A stretch of DNA of 7,111 nt from an uncultured Collinsella sp. (GTDB lineage Bacteria; Actinomycetota; Coriobacteriia; Coriobacteriales; Coriobacteriaceae), in NCBI GenBank assembly GCA_905211615.1, contig CAJMBB010000098.1, positions 1-7,111 of the forward strand, in the 5' to 3' direction. Numbering within the stretch: the first letter of the stretch is position 1; each line of letters opens with the position of its first letter. Positions 1 to 5,869 of this stretch are shown piece by piece. The notes beneath the pieces were generated by a model. The model was given only the letters and a program-made list of their open reading frames with translations, was not told the DNA's origin and ran no database searches. The translations under genes and the position numbers were made by a program.

Positions 1-975
1 TACACCGATATGGAGAGCGCCATAAAGGGCGAATATGCCGACATGGTGCGCAAGTACTTCATGAAGCTCGTGACGCCCCACGATCACAAGTTTGCGGCGC
101 TCCACGGCGCGGTGTGGTCCGGCGGCTCGTTCGTGTACGTGCCCAAGGGCGTGCACCTCTCCATTCCTCTGCAATCCTACTTCCGACTGAACGCCAAGGG
201 CGCCGGCCAGTTTGAGCACACGCTCATCATCGTGGACGAGGGCGCGAGCCTGCACTTCATTGAGGGCTGCTCCGCGCCGAAGTACAACGTGGCAAACCTC
301 CACGCTGGCTGCGTGGAGCTGTACGTCAAGAAGGGGGCCAAACTCCGCTACTCGACGATCGAAAACTGGTCGAAGAACATGTACAACCTGAATACCAAGC
401 GTGCGCTGGTGGAAGAGGGCGGCACGATCGAGTGGATCTCCGGCTCCTTCGGCTCCCATGTTGGCTGCCTGTACCCCATGAGCATCTTAAAGGGCGACAA
501 TTCCCGCATGGAGTTCACCGGCGTTACGTTCGCCGGTGCGGGGCAGAACCTCGATACCGGCGCAAAGGTCGTCCATGTGGGCAAAAATACGAGCTCCTAT
601 ATGAACACGCGCTCGATCAGCAAGAGCGGCGGCATCAGCACGTTCCGCTCGAGCGTCGTCGTGGAAAAGGGCGCCAAGGGCGCCAAGTCCGCCGTGTCGT
701 GCCAGTCGCTGATGCTGGACTCCGAGTCCCGCTCCGACACCATCCCCGCCATGGACATCCGCGCCAAGAACGTCGACATCGGCCACGAGGCCACCATCGG
801 CCGCATCGGCGACGATAAGGTGTTCTACCTGATGAGCCGCGGTATCTCGGAGGAAGAGGCCCGTACCATGATCGTCAACGGCTTTGCCAACCCGGTCTCC
901 AAGGAGCTGCCGCTGGAGTACGCCGTCGAGATGAACAACCTGATCAAGCTCGAGATGGAAGGAGCGATCGGATAA
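1..975 (+). CDS. sufB: SufB, Fe-S cluster assembly scaffold subunit (5' end outside window)
   Basis: SufB is the main scaffold subunit of the cytosolic SufBCD complex, on which new Fe-S clusters are assembled from sulfur delivered by SufS/SufU. The reading frame is open from base 1, so the 324 visible residues are the C-terminal part of a protein usually near 465 residues; roughly the first 140 are missing. The visible part is the right-handed beta-helix core and the C-terminal helical domain. Two residues match the known E. coli functional pair Cys405/Glu434 with identical spacing of 29: Cys234 (in SCQSLML) and Glu263 (in GHEATIG), numbered in the visible fragment. The FYLMSRG motif and the helix after it are typical of SufB/SufD. 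The ATG at base 10 is internal, not a start. The TAA stop overlaps the sufD start by one base (TAATG). sufC would be expected upstream. Identification is firm. Confidence 0.96.
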   Translation, partial: YTDMESAIKGEYADMVRKYFMKLVTPHDHKFAALHGAVWSGGSFVYVPKGVHLSIPLQSYFRLNAKGAGQFEHTLIIVDEGASLHFIEGCSAPKYNVANLHAGCVELYVKKGAKLRYSTIENWSKNMYNLNTKRALVEEGGTIEWISGSFGSHVGCLYPMSILKGDNSRMEFTGVTFAGAGQNLDTGAKVVHVGKNTSSYMNTRSISKSGGISTFRSSVVVEKGAKGAKSAVSCQSLMLDSESRSDTIPAMDIRAKNVDIGHEATIGRIGDDKVFYLMSRGISEEEARTMIVNGFANPVSKELPLEYAVEMNNLIKLEMEGAIG

Positions 976-2246
976 TGAAACAGACCACGAACACCGCTGC
1001 TACCACCCTTGAGCAGGTCAACGCGATGCCGGCGGCCACTTGGGGTTGGCTCAAGATGAACCAGACCAAGCTCGAGCTCTCTGACGAGCTTGCCGCCGCT
1101 CCCACCGAGGCCGTTGAGGTCGAGGGCTTGGACGAGCAGTTTACTGGCGTGGCAGACGCGTTCGAAGCCGCCATGGACGCCATCGCCGAGCGCTTCCCCG
1201 AGCGCCGCGCCTCCGCCCCCGGCGATGCTGCCGACCGCGCCCGCATCACGCCCGAGACCGAGCTCGACGTGCCCGCCACCTCCGTCTACCAGGCCGGCGC
1301 CATCAAGCTCGAGGAGGAGCTCTCCCCTGCTGAGGCCTTCGAGACTGGCATGGGCGAGGCTGCCTACACCTACTTGGCCGACCACGCCACCAAGCGCGTC
1401 GTCATCGATGTACCCGCATACAAGCACGCCACGGTTACCGCGCGCGTGAGTGGCGTCGACGCTGCCGTGGCCATCGCCGCCATCGATGTCGTCGCCCATC
1501 CCCAGTCGACGCTCGATCTGCAGATCGCCCTTGACTCCCCCGTTACCGGCGAGGGTGTCGTGGGCTCCGTGCTACGCGTGTGCGCCCACGAGTACGCCAC
1601 CGTCAACGTGACCTGCACGCAGACGCTCGACGATAGCTGGATCGCGCTCGACGACACCGGCCTGTTCCTGGACGAGGGCGCGCGCGTCAACGTGCAGCAC
1701 ACCGTCCTGGGTGCCGGCGCCAGCGCCACCGGCCTTGCCGGCGACCTGCTGGGCGATACCGCCAAGGTCACCATCGATACTGACTACCTGGGCGCCCGCG
1801 AGCAGGTGCGCGACTTTAACTACGAGCTGCGCCACCGCGGTCGCAAGACCGAGTGCGAGATCGACGCCAACGGCGTACTGACCGGCACGTCCAAGAAGGT
1901 CTACCGCGGCACCATCGACCTCGTGCACGGCTGCAAGGGCGCAACCGGCACCGAGCGCGAAACCGTGCTGCTCGCCAACAAGGGCGTCGACAACAAGACC
2001 GTTCCCGTCATTCTATGCGACGAGGACGACGTCGCCGGCAACCACGGCGCCACCATCGGCCACGTCCGCGACGAGCAACTGTTCTATCTCGCCTGCCGCG
2101 GCCTTGACCAAAACGCCGCCGAGGACCTGTTCGTCCGTGCCAAGCTGGAGGACGCCGCGCTTTCCGCCACCGACGAGCGCACCCGCGCAGCCGTCGTCCG
2201 CTTGGGCAACAACCTGATCGATAACTTTGAAGAGGAGCTCGCATGA
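975..2246 (+). CDS. sufD: SufD, Fe-S cluster assembly protein, SufB partner
   Basis: SufD is a SufB paralogue that forms the SufB-SufD heterodimer on the SufC ATPase and is needed for iron entry and cluster assembly. The protein has 423 residues, the usual length. The N-terminal about 150 residues are helical and poorly conserved; the rest is the beta-helix core and a C-terminal helical domain. The family signature is clear near the end: HGATIG with His357 (counterpart of E. coli SufD His360, reported at the SufB-SufD interface), followed by FYLACRG at 370-376. The YRGTIDL segment at 310-316 is also typical. The start is set by GGAAGGAG at 957-964, ten bases before the ATG, and by the one-base overlap with the sufB stop. 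The stop overlaps the sufS start as ATGA. SufD is often the most divergent SUF subunit, so the assignment over a second SufB relies on this C-terminal pattern and on gene order. Confidence 0.93.
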   Translation: MKQTTNTAATTLEQVNAMPAATWGWLKMNQTKLELSDELAAAPTEAVEVEGLDEQFTGVADAFEAAMDAIAERFPERRASAPGDAADRARITPETELDVPATSVYQAGAIKLEEELSPAEAFETGMGEAAYTYLADHATKRVVIDVPAYKHATVTARVSGVDAAVAIAAIDVVAHPQSTLDLQIALDSPVTGEGVVGSVLRVCAHEYATVNVTCTQTLDDSWIALDDTGLFLDEGARVNVQHTVLGAGASATGLAGDLLGDTAKVTIDTDYLGAREQVRDFNYELRHRGRKTECEIDANGVLTGTSKKVYRGTIDLVHGCKGATGTERETVLLANKGVDNKTVPVILCDEDDVAGNHGATIGHVRDEQLFYLACRGLDQNAAEDLFVRAKLEDAALSATDERTRAAVVRLGNNLIDNFEEELA

Positions 2247-3568
2247 TCGACACCGAGCACGTTAAATGCGATACCTGTACCGCACCGGAACCTATGGAGC
2301 TCGACGCCAGTGACGAGGCCTCGCGCGGCTGGCCTACCGTCGACATCGAGACCAACCCCTACAAGGGCCAGTTCCCGCTGTTCCAGCAGCACCCCGAGAT
2401 CGCCTTCCTCGATAGTGCCGCCACCGCGCAGCGCCCTGCCTGTGTGCTCGACGCCGAGCGTGACTTCTATCAGCGCATGAACGCCAACCCCCTGCGCGGC
2501 CTGTATGAACTGGGCGTGGAGGCGACTGACCGTTACGAGGCCGCCCGCGAGCGGGTACGCAAGTTCCTGAATGCACGCAGTGATGCCGAGATCATCTTTA
2601 CCCGCAACACCACCGAAAGCATCAATCTGGTTGCTTACAGCTATGCGCTGAACAACATCCATGCCGGGGATGAGATCGTCATCACCATCATGGAGCACCA
2701 CTCCAACCTGATTCCGTGGCAGCAGGTCTGCCGCGAGACCGGCGCCAAGCTCGTCTACCTCTACCCCACCAAGACCGGCCAGCTCACCACCGAGGAGGTT
2801 CTTGCCAAGGTGGGTCCCAAGACCAAGATCCTGGCCGTGGGACAGGTCTCCAACGTGCTAGGCGTCGAGAACCCGGTCAAGAACCTCGGCAAGCTCGTGC
2901 ACAAATACGGCGGCTATCTGGTCGTCGACGGCGCGCAGTCGCTGCCGCACATGCCGGTCGATGTGGCCGACCTGGGAGCCGACTTCTTTGCCTTTAGCGC
3001 ACACAAGGCCATGGGCCCCATGGGCATCGGCGTGCTGTGGGGCAAGATGGACCTGTTGAACGCCATGCCGCCCATGCTCACCGGCGGCGAAATGATCGAT
3101 TCGGTCACCGAGCAGGGCGCCGTCTGGGCGCCCGTCCCCGAGAAATTCGAAGCCGGCACGCAGGACGCCGCCGGCATCTTCGCCACGGGCGCCGCCCTTG
3201 ATTACCTGGTCAACACGGTGGGCTACGAGAACATCCAGGCCCGCGAGCAGGCACTCGTCCACTATCTGATGGGCGAACTCATGCAGCTCGACTTTGTCCA
3301 GATCATCGGCTCCATCTATTGGGACAACCACCACGGCGTTGTGAGCTTTAACGTCAAGGGCATCCACCCGCACGACGTCGCGAGCATCATGGACATGGAC
3401 GGCGTCTGCATCCGCGCCGGCCACCACTGCGCGCAGCCGCTGCTTACCTGGCTGGGTGTCGAAAACCTTGCTTGCTGCCGCGCCAGCGTGGCCTTCTACA
3501 ACGACAAGGCCGACATCGACAAGTTCATCGCCGGCCTGCATCACGTTTGGAGCACGTTCAATGGGTAA
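2243..3568 (+). CDS. sufS: SufS, group II cysteine desulfurase
   Basis: PLP-dependent cysteine desulfurase (EC 2.8.1.7) converting L-cysteine to L-alanine and an enzyme-bound persulfide, the sulfur source for SUF assembly. It has 441 residues, about 35 more than E. coli SufS. Visible active-site features: His153 in EHHSN (stacks on PLP), Asp229 in VVDGAQS (PLP pyridine nitrogen), Lys255 in FSAHK (Schiff base), and Cys396 in RAGHHCAQPL (persulfide carrier); the RAS.AFYN signature lies at 413-420. The extra length is an N-terminal extension before the usual start region (around NPYKGQFP), carrying a CxxC motif at Cys9 and Cys12. AGAGGAG at 2231-2237 lies five bases before this ATG, and the only nearby in-frame alternative, Met18 at 2294, has no good ribosome binding site, so the longer form is preferred. 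The 8-base overlap with sufU fits direct SufS-to-SufU sulfur transfer. Confidence 0.96.
   Translation: MIDTEHVKCDTCTAPEPMELDASDEASRGWPTVDIETNPYKGQFPLFQQHPEIAFLDSAATAQRPACVLDAERDFYQRMNANPLRGLYELGVEATDRYEAARERVRKFLNARSDAEIIFTRNTTESINLVAYSYALNNIHAGDEIVITIMEHHSNLIPWQQVCRETGAKLVYLYPTKTGQLTTEEVLAKVGPKTKILAVGQVSNVLGVENPVKNLGKLVHKYGGYLVVDGAQSLPHMPVDVADLGADFFAFSAHKAMGPMGIGVLWGKMDLLNAMPPMLTGGEMIDSVTEQGAVWAPVPEKFEAGTQDAAGIFATGAALDYLVNTVGYENIQAREQALVHYLMGELMQLDFVQIIGSIYWDNHHGVVSFNVKGIHPHDVASIMDMDGVCIRAGHHCAQPLLTWLGVENLACCRASVAFYNDKADIDKFIAGLHHVWSTFNG
3549..3552 (+). promoter_or_regulatory. Ribosome binding site for sufU inside sufS
   Basis: GGAG eight bases before the ATG at 3561. It lies in the last codons of sufS and decides the sufU start over an in-frame ATG 105 bases further upstream, which would add a 35-residue low-complexity extension unlike the family. 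Confidence 0.7.
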
Positions 3569-3995
3569 TCTGTACACCTCCACCACATTTATGGAGCACA
3601 ACTCGCACCCCGACTATAAGTACGAGATGGATGCTCCCACGCACGAGCACGACGGCATCAACCCCAGCTGCGGCGACGAGCTCACCTTGCAGCTACGTGT
3701 CGACAACAACGTGATCGAGGAGGCCTCCTTTACCGGTCATGGCTGCGCCATCAGCCAGGCCAGCGCCGACATCATGGCCGACCTCATCACCGGCGAGACC
3801 GTCGAGGAAGCTCACCGCTTGGCAGAGCTCTTCCTCGCCATGATCCGCGGCGAGAAGCTCTCCGAGGACGACCTGGAAGACCTGGACGAAGCCGCCCAGC
3901 TCCAGGACATCTCGCACATGCCCGCCCGCGTCAAATGCGCCGAGCTCGCCTGGCGCACCCTCGACGGCATGCTCGAGGGACAAGCTAACCAGTAG
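3561..3995 (+). CDS. sufU: SufU, zinc-dependent sulfur transfer protein of the SUF system
   Basis: SufU is the IscU-fold partner of SufS in Gram-positive bacteria; it accepts the persulfide from SufS through a zinc-bound site and hands sulfur to SufBCD. The protein has 144 residues, normal for the family. The four ligand positions known from Bacillus subtilis SufU (Cys41, Asp43, Cys66, Cys128) are all present as Cys37 and Asp39 (NPSCGDE), Cys62 (GHGCAIS) and Cys126 (ARVKCAELAW). The insertion between the last two cysteines (about 82-118) that distinguishes SufU from IscU is also present. The start at 3561 lies inside the end of sufS, eight bases after GGAG at 3549-3552. Met11 is a possible alternative start. 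This is the last gene of the operon, with a terminator 32 bases after its stop. Confidence 0.95.
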   Translation: MGNLYTSTTFMEHNSHPDYKYEMDAPTHEHDGINPSCGDELTLQLRVDNNVIEEASFTGHGCAISQASADIMADLITGETVEEAHRLAELFLAMIRGEKLSEDDLEDLDEAAQLQDISHMPARVKCAELAWRTLDGMLEGQANQ

Positions 3996-4027
3996 CGTAT
4001 GCTCCGAATCCAAGGTTTTTGATTGCC

Positions 4028-4057
4028 GAGCCGCCCGATACGGGCGGCTCTGTTTTT
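4028..4057 (+). terminator. Rho-independent terminator of the suf operon
   Basis: A perfect 10-bp GC-rich stem (GAGCCGCCCG at 4028-4037, CGGGCGGCTC at 4041-4050) with a three-base ATA loop is followed by TGTTTTT at 4051-4057. It lies 32 bases after the sufU stop. The opposite strand has no comparable T tract next to the stem, so it probably works only in the plus direction. Confidence 0.93.
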
Positions 4058-4173
4058 CCTAATGAGCACGAACACACAAAATCAGCGCGTCCGGCGCCCC
4101 GTCTGTCATTTACCACACAGCAGACGCGAACACGGGCGTTTTCCACAGCACCAAAGGCCTGCGGCAGGGCCCC

Positions 4174-4247
4174 GGACCCGCCAAGCAAAACGCCAAGTCC
4201 CGTTCTGCTGAGCTCCGACTCGCTTCGCGCCTGCAGCAGAAGGGTCC
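4174..4247. repeat. Nested inverted repeat (long hairpin)
   Basis: The outer arms GGACCC (4174-4179) and GGGTCC (4242-4247) directly adjoin, on the right side, the inner 8-bp arms TTCTGCTG (4203-4210) and CAGCAGAA (4234-4241). On the left the two arms are separated by 23 bases holding a direct repeat of CGCCAAG. The inner loop has a short CGC-TTC-GCG hairpin. The right arms are contiguous, so one imperfect stem with a large left-side bulge is possible on either strand. No promoter or T tract marks it as a terminator. Confidence 0.45.
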
Positions 4248-4257
4248 CATAGGATGC

Positions 4258-4288
4258 GGCGTGCATTTTTGCGAGTATTCAGCACGCC
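4258..4288. repeat. 7-bp inverted repeat with 17-base loop
   Basis: GGCGTGC at 4258-4264 and GCACGCC at 4282-4288 are perfect complements separated by an A/T-rich 17-base loop. It lies ten bases after the larger nested dyad at 4174-4247. Its function is unknown. Confidence 0.4.
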
Positions 4289-4315
4289 AAGCTGTATGTA
4301 TACGCATCGAAAGCG

Positions 4316-4570
4316 TTAATCAACGTCTCCAGGCGCATATATATTGTGTTTTAGAGCAAGCATCGCGGTCTCAGGGATCACATACATGCGCTTCGGAGGC
4401 GCATCGGAAGGCATAAATAGCTTCGGAACCCGTATGTTGCAAGATTGCGGCAGTGCCGACAGCACCACGATGCTGAAAACTCCGTTTTTTGCACGGCGCA
4501 GACGGGGGTAGGCACGGGCAAATCCGGACTGAGCCGTTATTTTATGCAAGATGGCGATTGTTCTATGCAT
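4316..4570 (-). CDS. Possible small protein of 84 residues, doubtful
   Basis: An open frame of 84 codons on the minus strand lies in the intergenic region beyond the transposase stop. The translation is not low-complexity and has a plausible mixed composition, with a basic stretch (RLRRAK, about 23-28) and a hydrophobic stretch (FSIVVLSAL) after it. Against it, the bases just before the ATG at 4570 show no purine-rich ribosome binding site, no family is recognised, and the frame covers the 4386-4404 dyad. It may be a conserved intergenic repeat that happens to be open. No function is proposed. Confidence 0.2.
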   Translation of the reverse strand: MHRTIAILHKITAQSGFARAYPRLRRAKNGVFSIVVLSALPQSCNIRVPKLFMPSDAPPKRMYVIPETAMLALKHNIYAPGDVD

Positions 4571-4653
4571 ATTAAGAAGTGCAGTTACCGTACCAAGCTT
4601 TTGAACGCTGGTTGCGGCGTATGGACGACCCCAGCTGCGGTGAACAGGCGACC

Positions 4654-5466
4654 CTACATCACGCTTCCGCCAGCCCTCATCGCCGTTCGCGCGCGGGCGC
4701 GCACGATACGAGAGACGGTACTTTTGCCAATCCCGGTATACCGCTCAATCTGGCGTACCGTAAAGCCGGCATTGTTCAATCCAACAATAACGGTATCGCG
4801 CTGCGCCGGCGGTGCAGTTTTAACCCCGTTGAGCGGAACCCCGAGACTCTTCGCCAACTTGCCGGCAAAGGCATGGCGTTCCCACTCCGTCTCTTTCATA
4901 TCGCACAGCGCTGGTTCACTGCCGTCGGGCGTCGAAAGCGAATAGGCAATAAAGCCCTCGGCAGAGCCAAAAAGCTCAAGCACGCAAGAAGGATCAGAAA
5001 ATCCCCTCGCGACATCAGCCGCATCACCGTCGTAAGCGCGTAAATGCTCCGCAAAGCTGCTCCAGGGATAACGCTCGATTAGGCTAACGCCCGCCTCCTG
5101 CGGATCGGCGTGTACGGAGCGAATAGCCTCCATCACCTGCCAGTCGGTATCGAGCGAGCGCCGGTCAAAACGGTTCTGGAACAGATGGCCTGTGCGCCCC
5201 GTGCGTTTATTGAACCGCCGCGCGTACGTCAAAAGCAACCGGTGCATCGCCGCGCTCATCCTGTCCTCGTAATCTGCAAGCACCAAATGCACGTGAGTGC
5301 CCATAAGGCACCAGGCGATAACCGTCACACTCTCCTCGCGGCAGCACTCGCGCATCAGCTCCAAGAACTCCCACCGGTCTTCATCGCCCTCAAAGATGAG
5401 CTGCTTGCCCGCACCGCGAGCACAGACATGGTAAAAGCCGGTAACCGTTCTCCAAACGCGCTGCAT
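4654..5466 (-). CDS. Y1/REP-associated-type (RAYT-like) transposase with C-terminal HTH; expected catalytic Tyr is Ser
   Basis: A 270-residue protein of the TnpA_REP/IS200-like HUH superfamily, which cuts and joins single-stranded DNA through a tyrosine. Domains: N-terminal Y1 core (about 8-130) beginning FYHVCARG, with the metal-binding HxH at His58/His60 (THVHLVL, where the family usually has NHVHLLV), then the family blocks YARRFN (81-86) and GHLFQNRF (93-100). In the usual YIHLNPVRAG-type block the first Tyr is the nucleophile (Tyr115 in E. coli RAYT); here the block reads RSVHADPQEAG, with Ser117 at that place. A helix-turn-helix (about 223-256) ends the protein. The start at 5466 is chosen because GAAGGGAG lies four bases upstream and homology begins there; the frame is open for 71 more codons upstream but those look non-coding. 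Codon use is more mixed than in the flanking Fe-S genes, suggesting transfer or low expression. No partner genes or clear terminal repeats are seen. Confidence 0.82.
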   Translation of the reverse strand: MQRVWRTVTGFYHVCARGAGKQLIFEGDEDRWEFLELMRECCREESVTVIAWCLMGTHVHLVLADYEDRMSAAMHRLLLTYARRFNKRTGRTGHLFQNRFDRRSLDTDWQVMEAIRSVHADPQEAGVSLIERYPWSSFAEHLRAYDGDAADVARGFSDPSCVLELFGSAEGFIAYSLSTPDGSEPALCDMKETEWERHAFAGKLAKSLGVPLNGVKTAPPAQRDTVIVGLNNAGFTVRQIERYTGIGKSTVSRIVRARARTAMRAGGSVM

Positions 5467-5470
5467 GGCG

Positions 5471-5478
5471 CTCCCTTC
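5471..5478 (-). promoter_or_regulatory. Ribosome binding site of the transposase gene
   Basis: On the minus strand this reads GAAGGGAG, four bases before the ATG at 5466. It supports the 270-residue form over a 341-residue form starting at 5679. Confidence 0.65.
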
Positions 5479-5499
5479 GCCGGGATCTGCTTGCCATCC

Positions 5500-5528
5500 A
5501 ATACAGCACGATTGAAGCGTGCCATCAA
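5500..5528 (-). promoter_or_regulatory. Candidate promoter of the transposase gene
   Basis: On the minus strand TTGATG (5523-5528) and TGTATT (5500-5505) are separated by 17 bases, with TG one base before the -10 (extended -10 form). Each hexamer matches four of six consensus positions. It would give a leader of about 27 bases including the ribosome binding site. Confidence 0.35.
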
Positions 5529-5582
5529 AACATTCACGCAAAACAATACACTCGCGCGGCCAAAGGCAGTAAACAGGCGGCG

Positions 5583-5616
5583 AACGGCACCGTTGCAACA
5601 GGTCAACCCCTGCAAC
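5583..5616. repeat. Two abutting dyads upstream of the transposase
   Basis: AACGG-CA-CCGTT (5583-5594) overlaps GTTGCA (5592-5597) paired with TGCAAC (5611-5616). They lie 117-150 bases upstream of the transposase start and could be binding sites or terminal remnants. There is no direct evidence for either. Confidence 0.25.
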
Positions 5617-5662
5617 ACTTACAAGAGCCGACCAAAAGCTTGCCCAAGACGGACCCCCTCTA

Positions 5663-5716
5663 CGGAAGTTCACGACCACAGAACATAGAGTTAAACCGTT
5701 TCAATTAAAACTTCCG
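5663..5716. repeat. 8-bp inverted repeat enclosing a near-palindrome
   Basis: CGGAAGTT (5663-5670) and AACTTCCG (5709-5716) are perfect complements 38 bases apart. Between them and overlapping the right arm is GTTTCAATTAAAAC (5698-5711), symmetric at 12 of 14 positions. It lies in the intergenic region between the divergent transposase and scaffold genes, upstream of the candidate promoter at 5771. Possible operator or element boundary. Confidence 0.3.
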
Positions 5717-5746
5717 GACTTCTCGCTACGAAAACTGAGCCGTTCG

Positions 5747-5776
5747 CCGAATATTCCGTGCATTTCGCGGTATTAT
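5747..5776 (+). promoter_or_regulatory. Candidate promoter of the IscU-like/GGGtGRT unit with overlapping palindrome
   Basis: TATTAT at 5771-5776 matches five of six -10 positions. The region 16-18 bases upstream has no TTGACA-like hexamer; instead it holds the perfect palindrome GAATATTC (5749-5756), which sits where a -35 would be. A weak -35 with a palindrome over it fits control by a regulator, but this is inference. The predicted start near 5783 gives a leader of about 87 bases. Confidence 0.4.
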
Positions 5777-5792
5777 AGGGGCTGCATGTCAT

Positions 5793-5845
5793 GTCCCTTT
5801 CGAAGGGTCGCCCGGCAATCGCCAGCCACGACCCCCAGACGGGAC
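5793..5845 (+). promoter_or_regulatory. Structured 5' leader of the IscU-like gene
   Basis: Outer arms GTCCC (5793-5797) and GGGAC (5841-5845) enclose GGGTCG (5805-5810) paired with CGACCC (5829-5834), with a small GGC-AATC-GCC hairpin (5814-5823) at the tip. An alternative hairpin CCCTT-TCG-AAGGG (5795-5807) uses bases from both larger stems, so the two folds exclude each other. The ribosome binding site follows at 5858-5868 outside the stems. It does not match a riboswitch class I recognise. Confidence 0.35.
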
Positions 5846-5857
5846 GCCAACACGATA

Positions 5858-5868
5858 GAGAGGAGAGG
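5858..5868 (+). promoter_or_regulatory. Ribosome binding site of the IscU-like gene
   Basis: Purine run GAGAGGAGAGG directly before the ATG at 5870 (AGGAG ends four bases from the start). It fixes this start rather than the in-frame ATG at 5786, which would add 28 residues unlike the family. Confidence 0.7.
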
Positions 5869-5869
5869 C

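Larger units (their letters stand above)
4058..4653. other. Intergenic region of about 600 bp with inverted repeats, no convincing gene
   Basis: No reading frame here has both a good ribosome binding site and recognisable protein features. The content is several dyads: GTCTG/CAGAC at 4101-4105 and 4121-4125; GGCCTG/CAGGGCC at 4156-4171; GGACCC/GGGTCC enclosing TTCTGCTG/CAGCAGAA at 4174-4247; GGCGTGC/GCACGCC at 4258-4288; and ATGCGC/GCGCAT at 4386-4404. From about 4290 the sequence is richer in A and T than the flanking genes. It could be remnants of a mobile element, a dispersed intergenic repeat, or an unrecognised RNA gene; the sequence alone does not decide. Confidence 0.5.
5467..5869. other. 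Intergenic region between divergent transposase and IscU-like genes
   Basis: About 400 bases without a supported gene. The open frames here (a 71-codon upstream extension of the transposase and a 28-codon extension of the IscU-like gene) lack ribosome binding sites and family resemblance. The right half (from about 5690) is A/T-rich and holds the candidate promoter and leader of the IscU-like gene; the left half holds the candidate transposase promoter and dyads listed separately. Confidence 0.6.

Noticed and set aside
825..1499. A 224-codon antisense frame across the sufB/sufD junction
   Set aside because: Low-complexity Gly/Val/Leu translation on the strand opposite two recognised genes, with no family features.
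4456..4496. Possible second terminator (CAGCA/TGCTG dyad, then AAAAC-TCC-GTTTT and a T run)
   Set aside because: The GC-containing stem is only 5 bp and is separated from the T run, while the hairpin next to the T run is A/T-only and weak; no gene on the plus strand needs it.
5467..5679. Upstream extension of the transposase to 341 residues
   Set aside because: The extra 71 residues show no resemblance to the family, and a good ribosome binding site lies directly before the ATG at 5466.
5110..5688. A 192-codon plus-strand frame opposite the transposase
   Set aside because: It is antisense to the recognised transposase and its upstream region, with no ribosome binding site or recognisable domain.
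4570..5720. REP/BIME palindromes flanking the RAYT-like gene
   Set aside because: I looked for paired short palindromes with a GTAG or GGAG head on both sides and found no convincing set; the dyads present do not match each other across the gene.
5786..5869. 28-residue N-terminal extension of the IscU-like protein
   Set aside because: Arg/Pro-rich, unlike the family, without a ribosome binding site, and close to the predicted transcription start.
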